Below, piece by piece: positions 24,701 through 35,800 of a stretch of 64,000 bases of DNA; the stretch's first letter is position 1, and each line of letters begins with the position of its first letter. The position numbers and the translations under genes are program-made. The DNA comes from Acanthaster planci (taxonomy: Eukaryota > Echinodermata > Asteroidea > Valvatida > Acanthasteridae). The notes under the pieces were generated by a model. That model worked only from the letters and a program-made list of their open reading frames with translations. It made no database searches and was not told the origin of the DNA. Where the stretch lies: positions 1,025,805-1,089,804 of the forward strand of contig NW_019091449.1 in assembly GCF_001949145.1 (NCBI RefSeq). The letters are read 5' to 3'.

Positions 24701-27700
24701 CTTTTAGACTGAAAGACTATACCGCCTTTCCTTGTTCCTGCTGAATCCATCAGTTAAAAGATTAAAAACACCTGTGTTTCAGCTCTTCTGTTTGCCTCAC
24801 TGACATGCCTGAGAGAGGAATTTCCTAATTACTGTACCTCCAACTGTGTTCTTTTCTGATTTTAGTTTGAAATACACGGACTGGCATGGTACATCTGTAT
24901 GCTGTTATAACATGGTTCATTCTATGGGTCCTTATGTACACTGATTCACTCAACCAAGCTCACTTTCTTGTTTCTGGATTTCCCCCCTTTACTTATACTG
25001 CATATGTACATGTATATTCCATGCCATCTCTGTCCATGTACATGTAAATTAACATACTATATCCAGGGATATACCGTAATAGGGCTATTTATTGTCATGA
25101 AACCTCCACAGTGATGTTGATATTGTGAGCCTGTGTTTCAGTTGTGTAAAAGGTGCATGTATTGACTATTGTTTGATCTTACTTTCCTAGGCTTCATTCA
25201 AGTTGGAATCGTAATACATGTACAGTATTTTTTATTTTTTTTTAATTTTTAAATTTTGTGTTAAATGTTTCAGGGGGATTTTAGTCTACATGTACTTCTT
25301 GAAGTGTTTCCAATGGAGTAGTATTTGAGGTGTCACACTCACAGGCCACTGCATTGGAACACAGGCATTGTCATTTCTAATCGTACCAGTGGTCATAATG
25401 ATGTACATGTACATTCACATGTAGGACTTGACATAATGATGTCATGATTTGTATACTTGTGTGCTTTCCGGTGGGAACTCAATGAATGATGTCCTACCTC
25501 ATTGCCGTAGGAAAGCACACGGGTAAACAAAGTGTGACGTTATTATGTTGCAGGTCCATTATGTGACTAAGCCATATCAAGTCATCCAGCCTGAATCAGG
25601 TCACAAGCTATTCAAATGAACAATGACAAAGGTATTCTTTTGTCGTAGGTTTTGGATTTCTTTTTCTCTCTGTTCTTCTTCATCAGTCTTGTGACCTGAA
25701 CTCTGATGGACTGAACTTCAGTTCTGAACCTCGGGTAGCATCTTAAAAATTGAAAAATTCCTTGTCCCACTGGAATATACCTAATGAGAAGTTGCTGCGA
25801 TCCTATCTGGACTGCACTGTTCTTTAGTCAGCCCACAAAGACCATTTGCAAATATTCAAGAGCAGCAGATGGTCTTGATTGGAACAAGCCTTACTCTTGT
25901 TGGAACATTCTTTGGCTTTCCATCTTTTGAGATGCTTCCTTAAAACTAACCATTTGGCATGGTATAATAGAGCTCAGATATTAGCCATTTCAGCCCTCAC
26001 ACTCACTCTGCTTGCTTTGAAAGGCTGTCCGAAGGCTACAACTGCATATTTGCCCAGCATTTCAACCAAAAGTCTGAAAAGGAGGATAATTTTCTTTGCT
26101 CCAGAATCTGAACCGCTACACTCCTCTCCCACCCTCCCCTCACCAGTCCCGGGTGAACTCTGTGGACCATGATCAGGCAGTGCCACTGGACCCAGTCTTC
26201 AACAGCATGAATGCGGAGGACAGGAACTTTGTCCTGACGATCTCTGCCATGGGTTTCCCTCGGTCCCGAACGGCACGGGCAGTTAAAGAGCTTGGTCATG
26301 ACGATAGACTGGTAGGAAAAACAGAAGCGGAAACCCATTAATTTGATACCCGGAGTATTCAGTAACAAAGTTTTTGCTCTTATTGCACTTGGAAGCTGTC
26401 TCCATTTTCCACGCTGGAATTAGCCAGTTCAGTTTTTGAAAAAAAAGATTCACTCAGGAACAAAGCATGCCTGCGAGTCTATGTAGGGTCGTGCTGGTAG
26501 CCTCAGGCAGACCTCACATGCCTGTCTGAATGACCTTGGACATGCATCAGTTTGGGCATGCTCTGTCGGAGTGCTGAACTGGCTCATTGGCAGCGAAGTT
26601 ACTGTTAACAGTCTGATATCAGAAGTAAAGCACTGGTATTTTGTCATTCTGTAGTTTTCCTACATATCTGTGCAATGCTGCTGCAAGTGAAATACCGTCC
26701 ATGTAAATAATCCATGAATTTATTTCTGAGTTCTCTTTGGACCCCCTAATCATTTTGTTTTTATATATGTCACCAGTAACAGACCAGTGAAAGGTGTTGC
26801 TATTTTATAGATAGTTACAGAATTTCGAAAAGGTCGAAGGGTAATGAAACAGCAAACATGTGGAACTGGCCACCCACTATTTTCCTTTAGCTTTATCCAC
26901 CGTGAGCTGAAGTGCGCCCTCACCAGCGAAAGAAAGACAGATGGTACTAAATTTTCAAAACTGGGTTCTTGCTCGCGTTCGGCGTGCACCCGAAGACCAC
27001 ACATTCCAGACTGAATTCGTTGCGCGTACTCTGCATGCTCTGTGTCAAACACGCATAAACTTGCGCACCTATGCAGTGAATGCGTACCAAAGGACCGTCG
27101 AATTCATTTCAAACACGCCCTCTTTTGTTCCTGCTCGGAGCGGAGAGTCTTCATTCTCTTCATTTTAAACTGTCCTGGTTTTTTGCATCCAGGTTGTTGA
27201 ATGGCTTTGCGCTGTGGATCATCTATGCAGTAAGGGTTTCCCAGAAGATCAAGTGGAGTTGGCTCTTAATCTGCAGAACAGTGACATACAGAGGGTAGGC
27301 AATGCAGCGTTTATTTCTTGGTCTGATTCAGTCATGGCTGCCCTCTCTGCATTATGCAGGATAGCGATATACAGAGGATGAACAGTTAGGACATAGTCTG
27401 TAGCTTGCATTACCTGAGTAATTCCTTGTTAACTGTCTAACATAGCTGTGGTAAGGTGTGGTATTATGGCTGCAGACCAACGGTATACTGAATGTGTATA
27501 CATGTAGTGCATGATCTATGATTAAATTAACTCGTGGCTATTCACAGTTATAACACACCTCTTGCCGGCCCTTTTGGCTTAAATACAGTCATGTAGGGTT
27601 GACTAATGTCAGTGTGATCTACATTTGCATCAAGGCATTAATTGTTTTTGTAACGTCCAGGGGGATACTGTACTCACAATTTGGCAGCTTCTCATAAACC

Positions 27701-28341
27701 AAACACAACTAAAAAATCCCAGCTCTGAATCTACAGAATCTAAACCTTTCCTTTATTTGTTGCATTGTTCATTGTTATGAGTCAGTCGTTGAAAAGCTTG
27801 CAAATTTTTTTTGCTGCTAAATGCTCAGAGAAGAGGTGTGTTATAAAACACCTATGAACTGGCCTGATTTGATCAATCGCACTTGATAATGCTTCCCTTG
27901 GGCCTTTTGGTAACCAGAAGAGGGTCTTGTCGATCAAGGGCCTTGGTCTACATAACAGGGATAGACAGAAGATGCAACGTGCCCAGTCCATGAGTTAATC
28001 AGGCATAGTCTGGTGATAAAAAGTCACACGTTTTTTATTTGGACATTATTTTTACTTACAGCAATCTAAACTCTTAGCCAGTGCTTGTACACGTACTCAA
28101 GTGTTGGTGTGAAAATAAAGAAATTTTATGTTTTGGTTTTGGAAAAGCTTTGAGGTATATCTGAATGAATTCTTCAGACTTCTTTGTGTTGCTCTCTCTG
28201 CCTCTGCAGGCTGAAGAATTCCTCCTCCTCTGCCAGCGATTTGAGGAACTGGGTTTCAAGTCGGAGGACGTCAGACGGGAGCTCATTGTCCACGGCAACA
28301 ACGAAGACACAGTTCTCAACGTGCTGACGGCAAAAAGCTGA
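18749..28341 (+). CDS. UBAP1: Ubiquitin-associated protein 1 (ESCRT-I subunit), six coding exons
   Basis: Exons 18749-18788, 20045-20163, 20693-21628, 26105-26311, 27193-27294 and 28210-28341 join with matching phases (1,0,0,0,0) to 511 residues; human UBAP1 has about 502. UBAP1 is the ESCRT-I subunit that directs ubiquitinated endosomal cargo to multivesicular bodies. Evidence: an N-terminal UMA segment (residues 22-40, with FKPPEKVSLPLGY), a charged helix at 54-90, the conserved FDLADFE...DPFESTELETI block, and a C-terminal overlapping UBA module (helix turns MGF 414-416, KGF 448-450, LGF 482-484). The start is the first ATG of exon 1, giving MAYHSQSLGRSLS ahead of the UMA region. The Ser/Pro-rich middle carries two PPSY motifs (337-340, 360-363). 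Identification rests on domain order and block similarity recalled from the human protein. Confidence 0.93.
20045..20163 (+). CDS. UBAP1: UBAP1 coding exon 2 (UMA)
   Basis: The acceptor is CATTGCAG|TGACAAGC and the donor is ACCCAG|GTGAGT. The exon encodes the UMA segment LGERFKPPEKVSLPLGY, which contacts the ESCRT-I core in UBAP1 and MVB12 proteins. Confidence 0.93.
20693..21628 (+). CDS. UBAP1: UBAP1 coding exon 3 (large central exon)
   Basis: The exon is 936 bp (312 codons). The acceptor is AATATGCAG|TACTCG and the donor is CCACAG|GTGAGG. It encodes the charged helix, the LADFE...DPFE block and the Ser/Pro-rich linker. The large size of this exon is normal for UBAP1. GC content and codon use are clearly higher than in the surrounding introns. 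Confidence 0.95.
21629..26104 (+). other. UBAP1 intron 3 (4.5 kb)
   Basis: This is the largest UBAP1 intron, with GT-AG ends. It holds a MITE (24079-24348), a tRNA-like box-B tract near 23346 and several ACATGTAC tracts. No further exon is needed, because exons 3 and 4 join in frame. Confidence 0.8.
24079..24348. mobile_element. MITE family copy 1 (in UBAP1 intron 3)
   Basis: Long inverted ends (about 65 bp) share GAATTCTCCAGACTAAAGAC, CACTGTTGC, a CTCGTGATTC-type block and GCAAGCTTTTGCAT on the left. The mirror on the right is GCAAAAGCTTATCCCAAATC ... CAGTGTCTTAAGT. The centre contains ACCATCTCTGGAATGGACT. It is homologous to 33392-33634 in the opposite orientation. No clear target duplication is visible. 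Confidence 0.8.
26105..26311 (+). CDS. UBAP1: UBAP1 coding exon 4 (first UBA)
   Basis: The acceptor is TTGCTCCAG|AATCTG and the donor is GACTG|GTAGGA; it has 69 codons. It encodes the first UBA with the MGFPR loop. Confidence 0.94.
27193..27294 (+). CDS. UBAP1: UBAP1 coding exon 5 (UBA linker helix)
   Basis: The acceptor is TGCATCCAG|GTTGTT and the donor is CAGAGG|GTAGGC; it has 34 codons. It matches the human EYLFAHG-like helix followed by the GF loop (CSKGFPEDQVELAL). Confidence 0.94.
28210..28341 (+). CDS. UBAP1: UBAP1 coding exon 6 (last UBA, stop)
   Basis: The acceptor is CTCTGCAG|GCTGAA. The exon encodes the final UBA helices (FEELGFKSEDVRREL) and ends at TGA 28339-28341. Confidence 0.95.
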   Translation, partial: AEEFLLLCQRFEELGFKSEDVRRELIVHGNNEDTVLNVLTAKS

Positions 28342-30580
28342 GTAACTGTGAAACCTTGCCGGGAGACCGCTACCTGCATTCGTACTTTGGAGCCCAGTTT
28401 TTGTCTCAAGCTTGAACGGGATTTCCCCGTTTTTTTGGCAACTTTCAAATGCACAGGCATTATCTCACCCTGAATGGCACAGGTTCAAGGTAGTGTTGAC
28501 ATCAGGCACCTGTTGGCCGGAGTAAAGACAGATTTCTTAAGATGTTATGATTAAGTATAAAGTGAAACATAATGCAAGTAACTTGTTGACCTGTATCATC
28601 CTCTTCCAATTTAATGATAACTTACATGTACATGTATGTTGCAGACATATCTGGAAGACCAATGAAGGTGCATACATTATTATTACCCCTGCTCACCAGG
28701 CCCATAAACTAGCTCTCTCGGAAGTATACTGTCTTATACTGTTACTTCACATAGCAAATTGCTAATTATGCTCAGTGACTCTCTCTTCTTCACAAGCACC
28801 CATGTATACTTCCAGGTAAAATGAGGTTAACATGCTTAAGGTGATTTGTCCAAGGTGACGGCATGTAAAGTCACCAGTGGCTGGATCTGAACCCCGGATC
28901 TTATGATCGCCAGTCATAAACCTGAACCATTATGCTAAATGTCCCCAATCACACCACATGGATTGCATGATGGTCTTTCCATCCATGGCCCTTAATACAC
29001 TCATTATATTCAGGTGAAAGCTAATGGCGCAGATTTTTGCTGTCTCACAAATTTCGGCTGTAAGTGCATGAACACGTCAAAGCGTTTTTTTCTTTTTCCA
29101 CCAAACTCTCTCTCTCTTTGGAAAAAAGAAAGAAAATGAACTGATACACGCAAAACCTTGGTTTGCACTACCTTTAAAACTGGAATTTTTGCCTGTAATA
29201 TTGAATAAATCGGCTGCGATTTGGGCCAGATTTGAAGATGACAGGGCCTTGATAATTATACCATGAATATTCATCACCAAGCAACTTTGTGCACATTGCG
29301 TATGTGCGTGTTACATTATGTGCAAATGAGTAAACTTGTTATAGTGTGTAATTTTATTAGTCGGGCACTGTCACAACATCTTTGTAAAAATAAGCAAGTA
29401 TGATGTCGGTTTGCTGTGTCAGTCGGAAACTGTCTTGCTCATCATTGCATCACAAAGCCACAGTGAACAGCATGGTGCAGTAGATGTGGAGGAATGCCAT
29501 GCAACATCATTTTATTTTATCAGGCAAGAGAGCTTACAGTAAGTGAAGATTTACGAAGTGGTGATTTAATTGCTTTTTCTTCCCACTAATTCCCAGCTGT
29601 TACCGACCCCCTTCCACGTTTGGCATGACTTGACAGAACAGTTGTTGACTGCGGCCACATATCCCCTCTATCTTCCCTAGACATGCATTGTTTGGGCGTA
29701 AAAAAATCAAACATGCTGTCACAGCAGTCAAGAATTGTTCATGTCTTTGGAGGCTGCATGTAACCTATAGTAACACATTTTGAAGAATTTTGTTTGAGAT
29801 CAAAATATCTCATATTAACGTAGCAGAACTGTAACAGAAATGAGATGGCAATATTCAAGATTAAGGTGTGGAAAGTTAAGGTATTAATTTCCCTACAAAC
29901 CTTTGAACAGTTCAAAATCTGAACGGCTACACTTGTTTAGATCTTGAAAGCTTCCGAGGGTGGATCCAGAACCACATTTTCGGGGGGACCTTGTTTGGGA
30001 AGGTAAAACAATTAGGAAACTTTCTTCATGTAACCTCTTCTGGCTGTTCTGAGAAGTGAGGTTAAACTTGGGGGCTTTTTTCACGCTTTTGGAAGTAAGA
30101 GAAATAAAATAGACCAAGATTGCCTGGTTGGTAACCACCCTATATCTGTTAATAGTGTGACTTGTGTGCTTCAAATATACAGCCCTGGTATTGTAATTCT
30201 TGGCAGATGATCACAAAAGGGTGGTTTTTCTAATAAGTCCGCATTTATGTAATAGTTTTTTTTCTGGTGGACAGTAGATATGTTATTAAAGATGTCAGTT
30301 TTTGCCTGTCAAATGTCAATTGTGGAAGTTTGCATTCTCCAACAAGTTTGTTTTCCTTGGTGACTCAAACTTTGGGTTGCTCATCTTAAATTCAACATTC
30401 ATATATTTGATTTCTTCAACAGAATATATATAGGATGCTATAATTTATTGTAAATAATATTTGTCAGCTGTTCAAGATAGTCCAGTGCTTATTGATGACT
30501 TTGTAGCAATTCAGCTGTTGATTTTCTGTTATTTAGGTATCTGCAATGTGGTATAATAAATATATTCGATTTATATATGT
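28342..30580 (+). other. UBAP1 3' untranslated region (inferred) with polyadenylation signal
   Basis: No gene is seen after the stop for over 2 kb. The best polyadenylation signal is AATAAA at 30555-30560, followed by T/G-rich sequence (TTATATATGTGTGTGG). An inverse tRNA-like tract (GGATCTGAACC at 28883) lies within. The extent is inferred, not shown. Confidence 0.5.
30555..30560 (+). promoter_or_regulatory. Candidate poly(A) signal for UBAP1
   Basis: Canonical AATAAA with a GT-rich downstream element within 30 bp. Confidence 0.5.
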
Positions 30581-31064
30581 GTGTGGTAGTATTTTCTGTG
30601 TTAGCTGAAAATATAAAACCTGTGGGCGCATTTTATAGTCGTGGGAAACCTGTTAGCTTTTTAAAAAATAATTTGCAATCCATGATCGGCTTAAGTTTGA
30701 TTCTTTGCATGTTGCTTTCCCGTCCATGAAAACAATAATTAAAAGATCGTTTCGCCTGTTGCTGATGGGTTTTGAGTAGAAAATACTGGCCATAAGGTAC
30801 TTTTCGTTTTGTTGACTAATTCATAAAATGGTGTCAAATGTTAATTGTTATAATTTTTTGTGTCGTATTCACTGGACATTTATGAACTGCGGAAAGGGCC
30901 GGTCATACAAAAGTACTTTTAAGCAAATCGTGCTGAAAGGGATGCACTGGGCGCAGATCCAATGAGGGCGCTGTAGTAGCAGCGCATATGACGCAATGAA
31001 ATGAATGAAACCGCCGGTCGTGGCAGTCACGTCAGCTGACTGTACTGGCTAGGAAGGTTATGAC

Positions 31065-31314
31065 CAAAGATTATATAGCGCCGCGTAGCGGCGCAAGATG
31101 GATTTATTCGGCCATAAAGGTGTTATCACCAAGGGCGCCATTCGAGTGTGGACGTTCATGTGTACGTGTATGCGTGCCTGTCGCAGCGCCTGCGCATTAA
31201 CATTCACTGCGCAGTCGTAGTCCGACCAGGATGGCGCCCATGTGATAACGTTTTACGCGTATTCATGGTGAAGTTTCCCATCTTGCGCCGCTACGCGGCG
31301 CTATACGATCTTTG
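31065..31314. mobile_element. hAT-type MITE, 250 bp, with 8-bp target duplication
   Basis: The element starts CAAAGAT and ends ATCTTTG. Its near-identical inverted ends (about 37 bp) share TATAGCGCCGCGTAGCGGCG followed by CAAGATGG. It is flanked on both sides by the direct repeat GTTATGAC (31057-31064 and 31315-31322), the 8-bp target size of hAT elements. The interior is non-coding and CpG-rich. Confidence 0.88.
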
Positions 31315-31504
31315 GTTATGACTTGTGTACATGTGTAATAAGACGACCTACTGACCTCGTCCAATAACTTGGACCCTGCTGTCCCTATAGCACAGGCTAC
31401 GGTCAAAGTTACTCGGACCACCATGGTCGGACTAGGTCCTTTGTAAGACCCTTGTATTGTTCTAACTGTGGTAAGACCATGTCGAAGAATTTTCTTCAGT
31501 GAAG

Positions 31505-31850
31505 TTATACTTAACTTGGCCCAGGTTGGACGACGTCTACATTCATTGCATTGCTTAGTCGCGGTGCATTGTAGACGTCGTCCAACCTGGGCTATACTCA
31601 ACTTACATGTAAGCTGACAGGCACAGACCTTGACAGGACCTTTAACAGTTTAAGGACATGTTATCGTTCATTGTTGTCGCTTTTTGATTGCTAATTTTAG
31701 GATACCCCTGCCCCAGAACTGTGGAGTTTGTCGTGAGGACGAACGCCGTGACAGTTTTGGGGTAGGCCTAGCCCAGTGGAGGTCGTCTACTTTTCAGGTA
31801 AAGACAACGTCCAACCTGGGCTAGGGATAACCTGCCCCTGTAACTGTTGG
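31505..31850. repeat. Cluster of overlapping palindromes
   Basis: CCCAGGTTGGACGACGTCTA (about 31520) is mirrored by TAGACGTCGTCCAACCTGGG (about 31571). A further CGTCCAACCTGGGCTA occurs near 31810. CCCCTGCCCCAGAACTGT (31704) is mirrored by ACAGTTTTGGGGTAGGC (31750). This probably represents nested inverted-repeat elements. Confidence 0.5.
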
Positions 31851-32608
31851 GTCCGAAATGAGGGCAGGGTTTGAGGGAAAACTGTGTTTTAACACAACAT
31901 ACATGTATACTTTTGCTTGTCGTGTGAAGGAGTCCGTGGCATTTCATACGCCCAAGCCTTGAGTGCCATTTGTCCCTAAAGGGGTCCAAAACCTGCCCAT
32001 GGACCCTGTCGCAGCAGGTAACAGTTGTTTTGATATACATGGACCATGGTCATAGATTACACTTGAACAGTCTTAGGATATCATGCGGGTCCCGTATGTG
32101 TAATTTGCATATTTTCTTGAAAGATAAATGAAACGCTTTGACAGATCGAAACACTTGGACAGCAAATTAGATGTTGTTTTTCTCCTCCAGGTCTACGGGT
32201 TTACAGAGAAAACTAGGATTAATAAAACACTGGGGTTTTGTCAACTGGTTGAATTTCAAGACATTATTTACAATGAACTTCCAATGAAAAATATTTACAA
32301 GATTGAAGAGCAAATCATGCAGTAAGACCACACCCAACATAAAGACTACTAACCTGCTTGGAAAACTTCGTACCAGTTGGTTTTTTTTTCCCACCGATGA
32401 GGATGCACTTCAACTCACGGCAGATTCCAGTTCACTGATATTTATTTTTACATTTGTGTGGGAGAATACAGCTCCCTAAGTATTGAATTTTGTTGTCATA
32501 AAGATGCCAATAAGTACACGCGTACTTGTATCCTCACCTTATGTGCAGCTGTACATTTTTTTGCAGCGTGTATGACACCATCCTGCATCAGTGAATAGCA
32601 TCAACGAG

Positions 32609-32808
32609 ATGGCAAGTAGTAACTACGACGACCTCTCCAATGAGACAGAGGAGGAATTCACCGCCCGCATCTCAAGCAAAGTGGAAAGCGGCCTGAACTG
32701 CATGAGTGTGGCTATGGGGATCGAGACGGGACTCTTCAGGGTCATGATCAGCCTGGGAGAACCCAAGACCTGCCAGGATATTGCGGATGCTGGTGGGTAC
32801 AAGGAGAG
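32609..32808 (+). CDS. Methyltransferase A exon 1
   Basis: The exon has 66 codons plus AG. The donor is GAGAG|GTGTGT. It encodes the start and the first helices (SVAMGIETGLFRVMISL). Confidence 0.88.
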
Positions 32809-35800
32809 GTGTGTAGATTTGTGGTAACTCAAGTTATCGTAAAGATTGATTATACAACAAAACTTGTGGATGGTTCTTATCACCTTCTTGTGACCGGCTG
32901 TGCAAACATGAGTCACCTGTTGACAGAGCCACTTTTGAGTTTACTGAAAGGCCTTGGAAAGAATCTTGCAAAGTGTTTAATCAATAGGAATCCTCAACAT
33001 TTGAACATCTTCACAAAGTCTATTTTCATCAAACCAAACTGAGTGACACAAACTGAGTGACACATCAAAACAAAGAACTCAGTATCCTCAATCTAATACT
33101 CAAAAAGTGGCTCTGGTGATGATGGAGGACTCATTTTCACAGAGTGGGTCTCATATTTTACCAAACATCTCAATGCACCGACATCGTTATTATGGCTGCT
33201 CATTGGGCCCTTAACTGATAAGTCCATCTCAGCTCCCCAGAGAATACCCGGTTCATAAGTTTAAACCATGCCCACTGCACATAAAGTTATAGGGAACCAT
33301 GGAACTGGAAGCTTGAGTTTCCATCATCGGCAGCTTGTAATAAGCCATTTGTGAGTTAAAGTTGAACGAAATTACTGAGTTCTTTAATTCCCGTGAACAT
33401 AACAATTTGAATTCTCCATACTAAAGCCACTGTTGCTATACCTTGTGATTCAGGGCAAGCTTTTGCATAAGTTACATAAAAGATGCTTCGCAACAATACA
33501 CTGTTCTCAATGGATAAGAAGGGCACATAGGAACGAGTCCATTCCAGAGATGGTGGTCGCTATGCAAAAGCTGAATCACAAGGTATAGCAACAGTGTCTT
33601 CAGTCTGGGGAAACCAAATTGTTATGTTTACACGTATATGCAATCAGATAACACAGGGTAACAGACTAACAGATTTTATTCAAATTCAACTTGCAAATGG
33701 CATATCAATGGCCCGTGCGGCCACTTCAGGCACTAACTTGCAGGCCCATTACCCTCCCTGGCATCACAGACATCCATTTACTGCTAGGTTTGCGAAAGGC
33801 AAGGAGGGGTAAAAAAGACTTTCCAAGGGCACAGTACGTAACCACCTGCCAGGATTCAAACCCCTAAACCCTATCATTGGGAGTTGCAAGCGGTAATCAC
33901 TATGCTGCACGCCCACTGTGGCGATTCATCCAAGGAGATGCCATCATGGTGTTGCTTAACTCGCCCGTCCATCCTTAATCTTGAGGCCTGCTCGCATTAA
34001 CACAGCAGGCAAATCATGACCCCCATTGGTTGATGAGGTACATGTATTTAACACCCACCTGCAATCTGCGTGGAGCTTGGCACCTCGACAGTCCTCTCTT
34101 CTAATTGGAGCTGTTAGAATATCCTGCACGTACGGTGTACATGGACTTTTTAGATAATCAAATATTCAAAGTTGACCAGATTTTGTTTTGCATACATGTA
34201 TATTCCTGACATTCATTTATTCTCTTCATCACTACCACCATGGTAGTTCATGTACCCCCCAAAATTAGCACATTTACAGTGTTGCTGTTAGGTCCCATCT
34301 CAAATTTCCTTTCACAAGTACAAGTACATGTAGTGGGTTGATCAGTGACAAAGAAATGCTTTTGTCACAGTTCACTTGAAATTTTGAACAGCCATTAAAT
34401 TTTCTCAAGGCTGGATAACTTGTTATGGACTTGCGGAGAGCCCTAATGACCTCAATTACAGCACTGCTGCGTGAATGATTTCTTTGGCAGATACGTCCGA
34501 GAGTGGTTGGTCAACATGGTGGCGACCAACATTGTTGAGTATGACGCAGCGAGAGAAACGTACTGGCTCCCTCCACACCGCCACTGCATTGATGGGTCGG
34601 TGAAAGCCACTGCAATGACCAGGGCAATCCCTACCCTGTGTGCCGCATTCTTTGATGTGGCTGAGTGCTTCAAGAAAGATGGCCCTCCAGGTAGGATGAC
34701 AGCCCTTCCATATGTCATTTTCATTGTGATTGTTGAGTCATTGCAAAGGCGGAACAAATCAGAACGATTCTGTCTGATTGAAAGTGCTTTTGAAACTCAC
34801 TTTCGTGAGAAGTTTAAACTTTGCCTCTGATGGTTTATGATCCTCCAAGAATCTCCACACCTGCTGCCCCGGGGGGGGGGGGGCAGGTAGGATCTGAGGA
34901 AGGCAGATGTCTTGATGTTTGTGGATTCAGGAAGGTTTTAGCAAAAACACGGACAGTGTACATGTAGGTTAAAGGTCATCTGCAAGAGAAAGAAATCACT
35001 TGATTTTAAAACTGTCTAAAAAAAGCAGATGTTATTGCACAAGACACATTCTGAAACTTCTCTTGAATATAAGTTTAACCACTTCCTGCCGGGCGACCCG
35101 TTTTCGAGTGCATAGGCTTTATATGCAGAGACATGGAGCCCGGAACTGGGACAGAAGAGTTGGGCCTTATAACAAAAGACCGTGCTCAGCACAAAAGATT
35201 GAGCTGCTGGGCATTACTGACATTTTTTCGCTCTCAATAGTGGTGATAATCCAGCCTTGTTTTGAAACAGTATACCATGGTTTGAGGCATTTAGAGCGAG
35301 CGCATTACCAACGGGGACAAAAGCTCTCCACCACCGCACTGCTGCAGGCTAATCTGGCACCTTTTGAAAAAGAGGTCAGCAGTGCATTGTTCCAGTTTCA
35401 GAAAAAAAAAATCTTATGTAACACCGCACAATCTTTTCAAAGGCTGCAGGCCTGGCTGAAATATTCAACAGTCAATGAAGGTAACTGTAAGCTTTAGAGT
35501 AGTGCCCAAAGAGTCCTTCGTGTAGATATAAACAGCCATTAAATGAAATGATGAATTTTTGAAGAATTTTGAAAACGGAAAATCTTGAAAAGGACCGGGC
35601 ATCTTGTCTTGCTTAAGAAAATCCACTCGGCAGCAAGTGGTTAAGAGAAACATGTACTGAGATGGAAATATGAGGGAGTTCTGCACTATTAATGGCTCAC
35701 AAAGGAACAAGAGCAGCTTGTGAATTGGCTTAAGACTGAATGACTTGTGATGGACTCAAATACAACATTGCTCTCTGATCATATTTATTTCTCAGTCAAG

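Noticed and set aside
27340-27390. Duplicate of the UBAP1 exon 5 end (ATATACAGAGG recurs after ATGCAGGATAGCG)
   Set aside because: Similarity covers only about 25 bp without a usable donor. The main exon joins exon 6 in frame without it.
34491-34830. Exon 2 of methyltransferase A reading through to the stop at 34830
   Set aside because: The GTAGGA donor at 34691 matches the exon 2 boundary in paralogue B, and the read-through sequence has no family similarity.
35000-35497. 165-codon open frame as a gene
   Set aside because: It crosses the left boundary of the TTAA-flanked MITE inside an intron and has no recognisable domain.
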